From the NCBI GenBank assembly GCA_964530525.1, contig CAZHBH010000091.1:1-6459 (forward strand): a stretch of DNA of 6,459 nucleotides, written 5' to 3'. The stretch is from CAYNQN01 sp964530525. Lineage in GTDB: Bacteria > Actinomycetota > Acidimicrobiia > Acidimicrobiales > Acidimicrobilacustridaceae. The position numbers and the translations under genes were made by a program. The notes below the pieces were generated by a model. It saw only the letters and a list, made by a program, of their open reading frames with translations. It made no database searches and was not told the origin of the DNA. This document shows, piece after piece, positions 1 through 6,075 of this stretch (its first letter is position 1; each line of letters opens with the position of its first letter).

Positions 1-543
<543 letters not shown>

Positions 544-549
544 GGGCCC

Positions 550-555
550 AGCGTA
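550..555 (-). promoter_or_regulatory. Putative -10 element for a leaderless mutB transcript
   Basis: Read on the minus strand, TACGCT matches the actinobacterial TAnnnT -10 pattern and ends 6 nt before the GTG at 543, which would put the transcription start at or next to the start codon. TCGCCA at 579..574 (minus strand) is a weak 4/6 match to a -35 box with an 18-bp spacer. This is inferred from sequence pattern only. Confidence 0.4.
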
Positions 556-642
556 CGATCCGGCCTGCGGCGGTGGCGAGACGGACAGCCGCCGGGTCGC
601 CCCCCGGCTGCCCCGGACCTGCCAGGGTGCTCTCGACGGAGG

Positions 643-656
643 GCTACCCGGGTAGC
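643..656. promoter_or_regulatory. Perfect 14-bp palindrome overlapping the lpdA -10, candidate operator
   Basis: GCTACCCGGGTAGC reads the same on both strands with no spacer and no mismatch (TACCCGGGTA core). It lies in the 122-bp intergenic region between the divergent mutB and lpdA genes and covers the first four bases of the proposed lpdA -10 hexamer, an arrangement typical of a repressor operator. No regulator gene is visible in this window, and I do not recognise the motif as the site of a named factor. It could also be chance, since GC-rich DNA makes such palindromes more frequent. Confidence 0.45.
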
Positions 657-658
657 GT
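653..658 (+). promoter_or_regulatory. Putative -10 element for a leaderless lpdA transcript
   Basis: TAGCGT fits TAnnnT and ends 7 nt before the ATG at 666. No purine-rich Shine-Dalgarno sequence precedes that ATG, which supports a leaderless start. I see no convincing -35 box at a 16-18 bp spacing. Confidence 0.45.
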
Positions 659-665
659 TCGGACG

Positions 666-2024
666 ATGGCCAAGCGCTTCGTGATCATCGGCGGCGGACC
701 CGCCGGCAACCAGTGCGCCACGCAGGCAGCCCGCTTCGGCGCCGAGGTGACGTTGGTCGAGCGCGACATAGTGGGCGGTGCCGCCCACCTCTGGGACTGC
801 GTGCCCTCCAAGGCGATGATCGCTACGGGCGGAGCGCTCCACATGATCAACGAGGCCGCTTCGATGGGTCTCTCCGACGTGTCGGCCACCCTCGACTTCG
901 AGAAGCTCCGCAAGAGGATCCTCGGCATCGAGGACCAGCTCCGCGCTTCGGCGGTGGGGCTGCTGGAGAGCCAGGGCGTACGCATGCTCGAGGGCTCGGG
1001 ACGCCTCGTGGGCCCGAACGAGGTCGTGGTGGAGACCGCCGAGGGTTCGGTGGAGCTGGAGGCCGACGCCGTCCTGCTCTCCACGGGCAGCCGGCCCAGG
1101 GTGCCCGACTGGGCGCCGCTCGACGGGCGTCGGGTGCTCACGACGCGCGACGCCTACCCACCGCCGGAGCTACCCGAGCACCTGGTGGTGGTCGGGTCCG
1201 GGGTGACCGGCGTGGAGTTCGCCCACATGTTCTCGTCGTTCGGCAGCGAGGTGACCCTCATCGTCAGCCGCCAGCAGGTGCTGCCCCAGAAGGATCCGGA
1301 GGTGGCCGCAGCCCTCGAGGCGGACTTCCTCTCGAGGGGGGTCCACCTGCTCAAGGGAGCGAGGGCCGTGGCCGCCGAGGTGCGCGGCGAGGGCGTGGTG
1401 GTGAGGTGCAACGACGGGCGCTCGGTCGAGGGGTCTCACGTGATCCTCGCCATCGGCTCGTTGCCCAACTCCGAGGGCATCGGCCTGGAGCAGGCGGGTG
1501 TCGTCACCGAGGGCGGCTACGTGGTGGTGAACCACAACTGCCAGTCCACCGTGCCGCACATCTACGCGGCGGGCGACCTGTCGGGGAAGCTGCCCCTGTC
1601 GTCGGTCGCCGCGATGCAGGGACGCAAGGTGGCCGAGCACGCGATGGGCCTTCACGCCGGCCCGCACCGCCACCTCGACTACGACAAGGCCGCCTCGGCG
1701 ATCTTCACCGTTCCCGAGATCGCCGACGTGGGCCTGGCCGAGGCCGACGCGTTCGCCGAGGGCCGCAAGATCCGAGTCACCAAGGTGCCCTTCTCGGCCA
1801 ACGCCAAGGCCCTCATCGAGAACGATCCCCGGGGTTTCGTGAAGATCGTCTCCGACCCCGCCACCGGTGTGGTGCTCGGTGGATCGATCGTGGGCCGCAA
1901 CGCGGCCGAGCTCATATCCGTGATCGCCCTGGCCGTCACCGCCGGGCTGCGAGTGGTCGACCTGGTCGAGACGCTGCTCGTGCACCCGTCGCTCGCCGAA
2001 GCCCTCTCCGACGCCGCCGAGTAG
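666..2024 (+). CDS. lpdA: LpdA-like FAD-dependent NAD(P)H:quinone reductase (non-disulfide Lpd family)
   Basis: A 452-residue cytoplasmic flavoprotein with the pyridine nucleotide-disulfide oxidoreductase fold. It shows the FAD Rossmann motif GGGPAG (9-14), an NAD(P) motif GSGVTG (177-182), the second FAD signature IYAAGD (299-304) and a C-terminal dimerisation domain from about 340. The redox-disulfide region reads VGGAAHLWDCVPSK (36-49): Cys45 is present, but the first cysteine of the usual CxxxxC is Ala40, so no active disulfide can form and it is not a lipoamide dehydrogenase. The same replacement (GGAAVLDDCVPSK) is found in M. tuberculosis LpdA, known as an NAD(P)H-dependent quinone reductase; function is inferred from that. 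Unlike LpdA, it keeps His440 and Glu445 in VHPSLAE, matching the His-Glu dyad of true lipoamide dehydrogenases. The second Rossmann strand ends in VSR rather than an acidic residue, mildly favouring NADPH. The ATG at 666 is chosen over an in-frame ATG at 573 because it sits directly before the Rossmann strand and 7 nt after a -10-like TAGCGT. Confidence 0.88.
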   Translation: MAKRFVIIGGGPAGNQCATQAARFGAEVTLVERDIVGGAAHLWDCVPSKAMIATGGALHMINEAASMGLSDVSATLDFEKLRKRILGIEDQLRASAVGLLESQGVRMLEGSGRLVGPNEVVVETAEGSVELEADAVLLSTGSRPRVPDWAPLDGRRVLTTRDAYPPPELPEHLVVVGSGVTGVEFAHMFSSFGSEVTLIVSRQQVLPQKDPEVAAALEADFLSRGVHLLKGARAVAAEVRGEGVVVRCNDGRSVEGSHVILAIGSLPNSEGIGLEQAGVVTEGGYVVVNHNCQSTVPHIYAAGDLSGKLPLSSVAAMQGRKVAEHAMGLHAGPHRHLDYDKAASAIFTVPEIADVGLAEADAFAEGRKIRVTKVPFSANAKALIENDPRGFVKIVSDPATGVVLGGSIVGRNAAELISVIALAVTAGLRVVDLVETLLVHPSLAEALSDAAE

Positions 2025-2048
2025 CCCCTTCTCGCGCCACCTCCGAAG

Positions 2049-2071
2049 CGCCGGACCGATGACTTCCGGCG
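2049..2071 (+). terminator. Inverted repeat CGCCGGA-N9-TCCGGCG, possible lpdA terminator or cupin operator
   Basis: Bases 2049-2055 and 2065-2071 are perfect 7-bp reverse complements around a 9-nt loop. The hairpin begins 24 nt after the lpdA stop, a plausible place for a terminator, but no T-run follows it. Its right arm touches the proposed -10 of the cupin gene (2071-2076), so it may instead, or also, be a protein-binding site. Sequence shows the symmetry; the role is inferred. Confidence 0.4.
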
Positions 2072-2076
2072 ATACT
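2071..2076 (+). promoter_or_regulatory. Putative -10 element for a leaderless cupin transcript
   Basis: GATACT matches 4 of 6 bases of TATAAT, with A at position 2 and T at position 6, and ends 6 nt before the ATG at 2083. It favours that start over the in-frame ATG at 2059, which lies in the loop of the 2049-2071 inverted repeat. The match is weaker than at birA and lpdA. Confidence 0.3.
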
Positions 2077-2082
2077 GGGCAG

Positions 2083-2475
2083 ATGGGCCTCGACATCGGA
2101 ACCGTTCCCATCCATCTCGGACTTGGCGGGACCGCCCGGCGGCTCGAGGGGTTCGACTGGTCGCCTGAGCGGCTGGCGGCCTACGAGAGCGAGAGCAAGG
2201 GGGACGGGCCCGATGGCCGGATGGTGATGATGTTCGAGATGAGCGGATCGTGGACCAACTGGGAGCGCCATCCTGCCGGGGACGAGGTCGTGATCGCCTG
2301 CTCGGGGACCCACCGCTTCGTCCAGGAGGTCGACGGTGGCGAGCAGGTCGTGGAGATCGGTCCGGGCGAGGCCTTGATCAACCCAGCTGGCGTGTGGCAC
2401 ACGGCCGACACGCTCGAGCCGGGCCTGGTGCTCACGATCACCCCGGGCCTCGGCACCGAACACCGCCCCCGCTGA
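2083..2475 (+). CDS. Small single-domain cupin protein, function unknown
   Basis: A 130-residue protein with one conserved cupin barrel. Cupin motif 1 is GSWTNWERHPAGDEVVIACSG (55-75), with His63, Asp67 and Glu68; motif 2 is GEALINPAGVWHTADT (95-110), with the PxGxxH signature and His106. The classical motif 1 HxH is here ExH (Glu61, His63), so the usual metal-binding set is not fully canonical; metal binding is possible through Glu61/His63/Glu68/His106 but unproven. The N-terminal IHLGLGGTA (10-18) recalls a group of short uncharacterised bacterial cupins. No signal peptide or membrane segment is seen, so it is probably cytoplasmic. Start: ATG 2083 is preferred because GATACT lies 6 nt upstream and residues before it (MTSGDTGQ) look non-conserved; ATG 2059 would give 138 residues. 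It follows lpdA by 58 bp on the same strand but may have its own promoter. It converges on accA3, with 24 bp between stop codons. Substrate and pathway cannot be told from sequence. Confidence 0.82.
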   Translation: MGLDIGTVPIHLGLGGTARRLEGFDWSPERLAAYESESKGDGPDGRMVMMFEMSGSWTNWERHPAGDEVVIACSGTHRFVQEVDGGEQVVEIGPGEALINPAGVWHTADTLEPGLVLTITPGLGTEHRPR

Positions 2476-2483
2476 ACTAGTTC
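2474..2483. repeat. 10-bp perfect palindrome between convergent stop codons
   Basis: GAACTAGTTC starts inside the cupin stop codon and lies within the 24-bp gap before the accA3 stop. As RNA it could form a 5-bp stem with a CUAG loop if one U-G pair is allowed (2472-2485), but no T-run follows on either strand. A weak bidirectional terminator is possible; chance is equally likely. Confidence 0.25.
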
Positions 2484-2499
2484 GGGATACGCCGGTGGC

Positions 2500-4260
2500 T
2501 TACTCGACGACGAGGACGATGTCGCCGGAGCCGACGGAGTCGCCGGGGGAGACCCGGACCTCCTTGACGGTGCCGGCGGCATCGGAGGCGATGTTGTTCT
2601 CCATCTTCATGGCCTCGAGGACGCACACGGTCTGACCTGCCTCGACGGCCTGGCCGACCTCCACGAGGACCTTCACGATCGTGCCCTGCATCGGCACCGT
2701 GACCGAGCCGGGACCCGCCGAGGCAGCGACCGCGCCGGCACCCGAGCGGCGGGGCCGGGACTTGGCCTGGCCACCGCTGGCGGCACCGGCCGCGAGGGGA
2801 GGCGCCCACACGCTCACCGTGAAGCGCTTGCCGTTGACCTCCACGTCGACGTCGCGGCGCACCTTGGCCTCGCCGTCGTCTTCCGTGGCGGCGGGGGCCG
2901 GCGTGGAACCGGTGGCGGAGAGGTCGAGTCGCTCCTCGACCCACTTCGTGGAGTGCACCCCGGCGTGGAAGTCCTCGTGCTCCAGGATCGCCACGTCAGC
3001 CGGAACCGTGGTGGCGATGCCGTCGATGCGCATCTCTCGAAGGGCACGCAGCATGCGGCGGATGGCGGTGGGACGGTCGGCGCCCCACGCGATGAGCTTT
3101 CCGACGAGGTTGTCGTAGTACTGGCTCACCTCGTCGCCCGACTCGTAGCCGCCGTCCCAGCGGATGCCGAACCCCTGTGGCGGGACGAGAGTCGAGATGC
3201 GGCCGGGGGATGGGCGGAACGCGCCACCGGCGGGGTCCTCCGCGTTGATCCTCACCTCGATGGCGTGACCCCGGCGCTCGACGTCTCCCTGGCCGAACGA
3301 GAGGGGCTCGCCGCTGGCCACCCGGATCTGCTCGGCGACGAGGTCGATGCCGGTGACCATCTCGGTCACCGGGTGCTCCACCTGCAGCCTGGTGTTCATC
3401 TCGAGGAAGTAGAACTCGCCGTCCTGGTACAAGAACTCGACGGTTCCCGCGTTCACGTAACCGCACGCGGAGGCCACCTTCACGGCGGCGGAGCCCATGG
3501 CCTGCCGAACGTCGTCATCGAAGGCCGGCGCGGGGCTCTCCTCGATGAGCTTCTGGTGGCGGCGCTGGGCCGAGCAGTCACGCTCGCCCACCCACACGCA
3601 GTTGCCGTGGGTGTCGGCGATGATCTGCATCTCCACGTGGCGCGGCCAGGTGAGGTACCTCTCGACGTAGCACTCGTCGCGCCCGAACCCCTTCAGGGCT
3701 TCGGACTGGGCCGATTCGAGGGCGTCGGCGGCCTCGTCGGCCGAGCGGACCACCCGCATGCCGCGGCCCCCGCCTCCGTAGGCGGCCTTGATCGCCACAG
3801 GCCACCCGTGCTCCTCGCCGAAGGCGACGACCTCGTCGGCGGAGGTGAGGAACTCCGTCGTGCCAGGCACGCCGGCCACGCCGGCAGCCTCGGCGGCGCG
3901 GCGGCTGCTCACCTTGTCGCCCATGACCTCTATGGCCTCGGGAGGGGGCCCGATGAAGGTCACGCCCCGAGCGGTGATGGCCCGGGCGAAGTCGGTGTTC
4001 TCGGAGAAGAACCCGTAGCCGGGGTGCACGGCGTCGGCGCCGGATCGCTCGATCACGTCGAGGATCGCCTCGGTGTCCAGGTAGCTCTCGGCGGCGGTGG
4101 TACCCCCGAGGGCGTACGACTCGTCGGCTAGGCGGACGTGGAGGGCGTCACGGTCGAGGTCGGAGTAGACGGCGACCGTCGCGATGCCCATCTCCTGGCA
4201 GGCACGGATGACTCGCACTGCGATCTCGCCGCGGTTGGCTATTAGGACCTTGGTGAGCAC
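2500..4260 (-). CDS. accA3: Acetyl-/propionyl-CoA carboxylase alpha subunit (biotin carboxylase plus biotin carrier domain)
   Basis: A 586-residue fused subunit, close to the length of mycobacterial AccA3. It carboxylates its own biotin with ATP and bicarbonate and passes the carboxyl to a partner beta (carboxyltransferase) subunit, giving malonyl- or methylmalonyl-CoA. Domains: biotin carboxylase N-domain (about 1-113, KVLIANRGEIAVR at 4-16); ATP-grasp (about 115-320) with Lys116, Lys158, the glycine loop GGGGRGM (162-168), RHVEMQ (207-212), Lys237, Glu287, Asn289, Arg291 and Glu295 in EMNTRLQVEHPVTE; C-domain with Arg337 (AIEVRINAED). These match E. coli AccC residues with an offset of one, so the active site is intact. 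A linker rich in Ala, Gly and Pro (about 450-520) leads to the biotinyl domain (518-586), with biotinylated Lys552 in EAMKMEN. No beta subunit lies in the window, so acetyl- versus propionyl-CoA preference cannot be decided; the mutase nearby fits propionyl-CoA. The GTG at 4260 is the start: an in-frame TAA lies at 4272..4270 with no start between. Divergent from birA. Confidence 0.95.
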   Translation of the reverse strand: MLTKVLIANRGEIAVRVIRACQEMGIATVAVYSDLDRDALHVRLADESYALGGTTAAESYLDTEAILDVIERSGADAVHPGYGFFSENTDFARAITARGVTFIGPPPEAIEVMGDKVSSRRAAEAAGVAGVPGTTEFLTSADEVVAFGEEHGWPVAIKAAYGGGGRGMRVVRSADEAADALESAQSEALKGFGRDECYVERYLTWPRHVEMQIIADTHGNCVWVGERDCSAQRRHQKLIEESPAPAFDDDVRQAMGSAAVKVASACGYVNAGTVEFLYQDGEFYFLEMNTRLQVEHPVTEMVTGIDLVAEQIRVASGEPLSFGQGDVERRGHAIEVRINAEDPAGGAFRPSPGRISTLVPPQGFGIRWDGGYESGDEVSQYYDNLVGKLIAWGADRPTAIRRMLRALREMRIDGIATTVPADVAILEHEDFHAGVHSTKWVEERLDLSATGSTPAPAATEDDGEAKVRRDVDVEVNGKRFTVSVWAPPLAAGAASGGQAKSRPRRSGAGAVAASAGPGSVTVPMQGTIVKVLVEVGQAVEAGQTVCVLEAMKMENNIASDAAGTVKEVRVSPGDSVGSGDIVLVVE

Positions 4261-4264
4261 GCCA

Positions 4265-4270
4265 TATGGT
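4265..4270 (+). promoter_or_regulatory. Putative -10 element for a leaderless birA transcript
   Basis: TATGGT fits TAnnnT and ends 7 nt before ATG 4278, the same spacing as at lpdA. TTAGGA at 4242-4247 is a weak 3/6 -35 match at a 17-bp spacer, inside the first codons of accA3. Choosing this promoter excludes the in-frame ATG at 4266, which lies within the hexamer itself. The element overlaps the opposing accA3 -10 by four bases and sits in the palindrome CCATATGG (4262-4269). Confidence 0.45.
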
Positions 4271-4272
4271 TA
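4267..4272 (-). promoter_or_regulatory. Putative -10 element for a leaderless accA3 transcript, overlapping the birA -10
   Basis: Minus strand TAACCA ends 6 nt before GTG 4260. It has the TA at positions 1-2 but lacks the final T (the T comes one base later), so it is a weaker match than the opposing birA element. CTGGCA at 4297..4292 (minus strand) is a 4/6 -35 match, but the spacer is 19 bp. No Shine-Dalgarno sequence precedes the GTG. Confidence 0.3.
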
Positions 4273-4277
4273 GTGCC

Positions 4278-5105
4278 ATGGAGGGGGCCCGTGCCAGATC
4301 TGCACTGGCGGGGACCCAGTTCTCTGACGTGCGATGGGTTGCCGAGACCGGTTCCACCAACGCAGACCTGATGGAGCTCGCACGGGGAGGGGCGTCCCAC
4401 GGTGCGGTGCTCTTCGCCGAGCACCAGCTCGCGGGCCGCGGTCGGCTCGATCGCACCTGGGTGGCGGCCCCTGGCCAGGCCCTGCTCGCATCGGTGCTGG
4501 TGCGCCCTGCTCTGGCCCCCGCCGACGCCCACCGGGTCACGACGGCGCTCGGCGTGGCTGCGGCGGAGGCGTGCAGCGACCTGAGCGGTGTGGAGGTGGC
4601 CTTGAAGTGGCCGAACGACCTCGTGGCGCGGAGGGGATCCGGGGGGATCCAACGCAAGCTGGGCGGCCTGCTGGCCGAGTCGCTGGTGGAGGGCGAAGCG
4701 CTGCGGGCCGTGGTGGCGGGGCTGGGCGTGAACGTGGCATGGCCGCTGGACCTGCCGGCTCACCTCGCCGCCGGCGTCACGTCGATCGTCGACCTCGCCG
4801 GCGGGCCGAACCGCGCGAAGCGCCCGGACGTGGATCCCGAGGCCGTGCTCGTGGCGGTGCTCCGGCGGCTCGACGCCCGCTACTCCCAAGCCGTCTCGGA
4901 AGGAGGATGGTCGGCGCTGCACGACCGCTACCGGGAGCTGTGCACCACCATCGGACAGCTCGTCGCCGTCGAGACGCCCCGGGCCCGCTTCGAGGGCAGG
5001 TGCCTGGACGTGAGCGCAGACGGGCAGCTGTTGTTGGACGAGGGCTCGGGGAGGGTCCGCCGGGTCTCCGTGGGAGACGTCGTCCACCTCCGAGGCTCCC
5101 CATGA
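4278..5105 (+). CDS. birA: Biotin--[biotin carboxyl-carrier protein] ligase without DNA-binding domain
   Basis: A 275-residue cytoplasmic ligase that activates biotin as biotinyl-5'-AMP and attaches it to the carrier lysine of carboxylases, presumably Lys552 of the divergent accA3 product. Motifs: ETGSTN (23-28) at the start of the catalytic domain; the biotin/adenylate loop GRGRLDRTW (53-61); KWPNDL (110-115) with catalytic Lys110; KLGGLLAE (127-134); GLGVNV (148-153); and a C-terminal SH3-like domain from about 223, ending in the typical GDVVHLR (266-272). There is no N-terminal helix-turn-helix, only about 20 residues before the catalytic domain, so this is a monofunctional (group I) ligase and unlikely to repress transcription. 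The loop between KWPNDL and KLGG is a few residues longer than I expect (VARRGSGGIQR), and its DNA holds a near-tandem 10-bp repeat. The ATG at 4278 is chosen because it lies 7 nt after TATGGT; the ATG at 4266 would add MVSA. Confidence 0.94.
   Translation: MEGARARSALAGTQFSDVRWVAETGSTNADLMELARGGASHGAVLFAEHQLAGRGRLDRTWVAAPGQALLASVLVRPALAPADAHRVTTALGVAAAEACSDLSGVEVALKWPNDLVARRGSGGIQRKLGGLLAESLVEGEALRAVVAGLGVNVAWPLDLPAHLAAGVTSIVDLAGGPNRAKRPDVDPEAVLVAVLRRLDARYSQAVSEGGWSALHDRYRELCTTIGQLVAVETPRARFEGRCLDVSADGQLLLDEGSGRVRRVSVGDVVHLRGSP
4631..4650 (+). repeat. Near-perfect tandem 10-bp repeat inside birA
   Basis: GAGGGGATCC is followed directly by GGGGGGATCC (9 of 10 identical). It encodes part of the Gly/Arg-rich loop RRGSGGI between the KWPNDL and KLGG motifs of the ligase. 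The reading frame stays open, so the gene is intact; the repeat may mark a small slippage-type expansion of a surface loop. Confidence 0.5.
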
Positions 5106-5130
5106 CTGCGGCCTCGTCGCCGAGACCCCA

Positions 5131-5148
5131 TCGCTTCGTCGTGAGCGA
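5131..5148. terminator. Weak hairpin between convergent birA and pabC
   Basis: TCGCT (5131-5135) pairs with AGCGA (5144-5148), extendable by one U-G pair to six pairs around a 6-nt loop. It lies in the 88-bp gap between the birA stop and the pabC stop, where a bidirectional terminator would be expected, but it has no T-run on either side. Nothing else recognisable occupies this gap. Confidence 0.2.
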
Positions 5149-5193
5149 AACGCCCGGCACGTCGGACCATCGCGCACGCAGGGCGCCACGCCG

Positions 5194-6075
5194 CTAGGGA
5201 TCGATCGGTCCGGACTCGATCCTCGACCACGCCCGCTGGGCGGCCGTCGTGAGCGGCCCCGGGGCGGCCATAGGGCGGCCGTCGACCTCCACGACCGGGG
5301 CCACCCCACGCGTGCTGGAGGTGACGAAGACCTCGTCGGCCCTTTCCAGCACCTCGACCGGCAGGTCGAGCTCGATCGCTCCGACGCCAGCGGGGTCGGT
5401 GCGACGCAGCTCCTCGACCAGCAGCTCCCTGGTGACGCCGGCCAGGCAGCCGGAGGCGAGGGAGGGGGTGACCAGCACGTTGCCCAGGCCCACGAACACG
5501 TTGCTGGTCGCACCTTCGCAGAGGTCCCCGGCCGTGTTGGCGAAGATCGCCTCGTCGGCTCCCAGCTCCTGTGCCCGTGCGATCGCTATGGCGTTCTCCG
5601 CGTAGCTGGTGGTCTTCAGCCCGGTGATGGGTCCCTTCTCGTTGCGGCGCCATGTCACCGTCACGCAGCTCACGGTCGAGGGGGGCGTGGTGCGTGGCGT
5701 GACCATCACGAGGATCGACGGCGGTCTACCGGCGGAGGTCCCGCCGGTCGCGGTCAGCCGGACCCTCCCTGCGGCCGGACCGGCTGCCTCTACGGCCTCG
5801 GCAAGGGCGGCCCGGAGGGCTTGGTCGGTGGGTTCCAGGGGTACCCGGAGCACCTCGCACGTGCGCCTCAGGCGTGCGAGGTGCCGTCGCACGGCGAACA
5901 CCTCGCCGCGCACCACCTTCATCGTCTCGAACGCAGCTGTCCCCACCATGAGCCCCCGATCGACCACGGTGAGCCTGGCTTGCTCGTCGGTGCGGATCGC
6001 CCCGTCCATCCAGACCACCACCTCGTCGCGGGCCACGCCCCGATCGCTGGACAGGGGCCCGGGCACCACGTTCAC
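5194..6075 (-). CDS. pabC: Class IV PLP aminotransferase, probable aminodeoxychorismate lyase
   Basis: A 293-residue fold-type IV pyridoxal phosphate enzyme, most likely converting 4-amino-4-deoxychorismate to p-aminobenzoate and pyruvate for folate synthesis. Residues WMDG (22-25) and DRGLMVGTAAFETMKV (39-54) form the N-domain signature. The PLP lysine is Lys154 in GLKTTSYAENA (152-162). The class IV signature follows as EGATSNVF (187-194), with Glu187 for the pyridine nitrogen, then VTPSLASGCLAGVTR (202-216). The TTSYAEN and LASGCLAGVTR segments resemble actinobacterial proteins annotated as aminodeoxychorismate lyase rather than BCAT or D-alanine aminotransferase. The stronger argument is context: it directly follows pabB. 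The GTG at 6075 is chosen because it overlaps the pabB stop in GTGA, a translational-coupling arrangement; the frame is open further upstream, but that would extend it deep into pabB. A branched-chain or D-amino-acid aminotransferase role cannot be excluded from sequence alone. Convergent with birA. Confidence 0.87.
   Translation of the reverse strand: MNVVPGPLSSDRGVARDEVVVWMDGAIRTDEQARLTVVDRGLMVGTAAFETMKVVRGEVFAVRRHLARLRRTCEVLRVPLEPTDQALRAALAEAVEAAGPAAGRVRLTATGGTSAGRPPSILVMVTPRTTPPSTVSCVTVTWRRNEKGPITGLKTTSYAENAIAIARAQELGADEAIFANTAGDLCEGATSNVFVGLGNVLVTPSLASGCLAGVTRELLVEELRRTDPAGVGAIELDLPVEVLERADEVFVTSSTRGVAPVVEVDGRPMAAPGPLTTAAQRAWSRIESGPIDP

Noticed and set aside
1170..2111. 313-codon minus-strand frame opposite lpdA
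   Set aside because: Low-complexity Gly/His/Arg-rich translation with no family features; lpdA on the plus strand explains the region.
2474..2483. GAACTAGTTC as a biotin-regulator (BioQ-like) operator
   Set aside because: It loosely recalls GAAC/GTTC half-sites, but the spacing is not one I can match to that regulator and it sits between two convergent stop codons, not at a promoter.
2953..4131. Long open frame (392 codons) on the plus strand opposite accA3
   Set aside because: Its translation has no recognisable motif and is rich in Gly, Val and His as expected for the antisense of a GC-rich gene; the minus-strand frame encodes a complete, well-conserved carboxylase.
4262..4281. BirA autoregulatory operator in the birA-accA3 gap
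   Set aside because: The ligase lacks the N-terminal helix-turn-helix, and the short palindromes here (CCATATGG, CCATGG) do not resemble the long interrupted bio operator of enterobacteria.
5102..5197. 31-codon frame whose ATG overlaps the birA stop (ATGA)
   Set aside because: The coupling geometry is suggestive, but the peptide is Arg/Pro/Ser-rich without a recognisable feature and runs into the pabC 3' end on the opposite strand.
4242..5513. 423-codon minus-strand frame spanning birA and the pabC 3' end
   Set aside because: It crosses two clear genes in other frames and has no conserved motif; a by-product of high GC.
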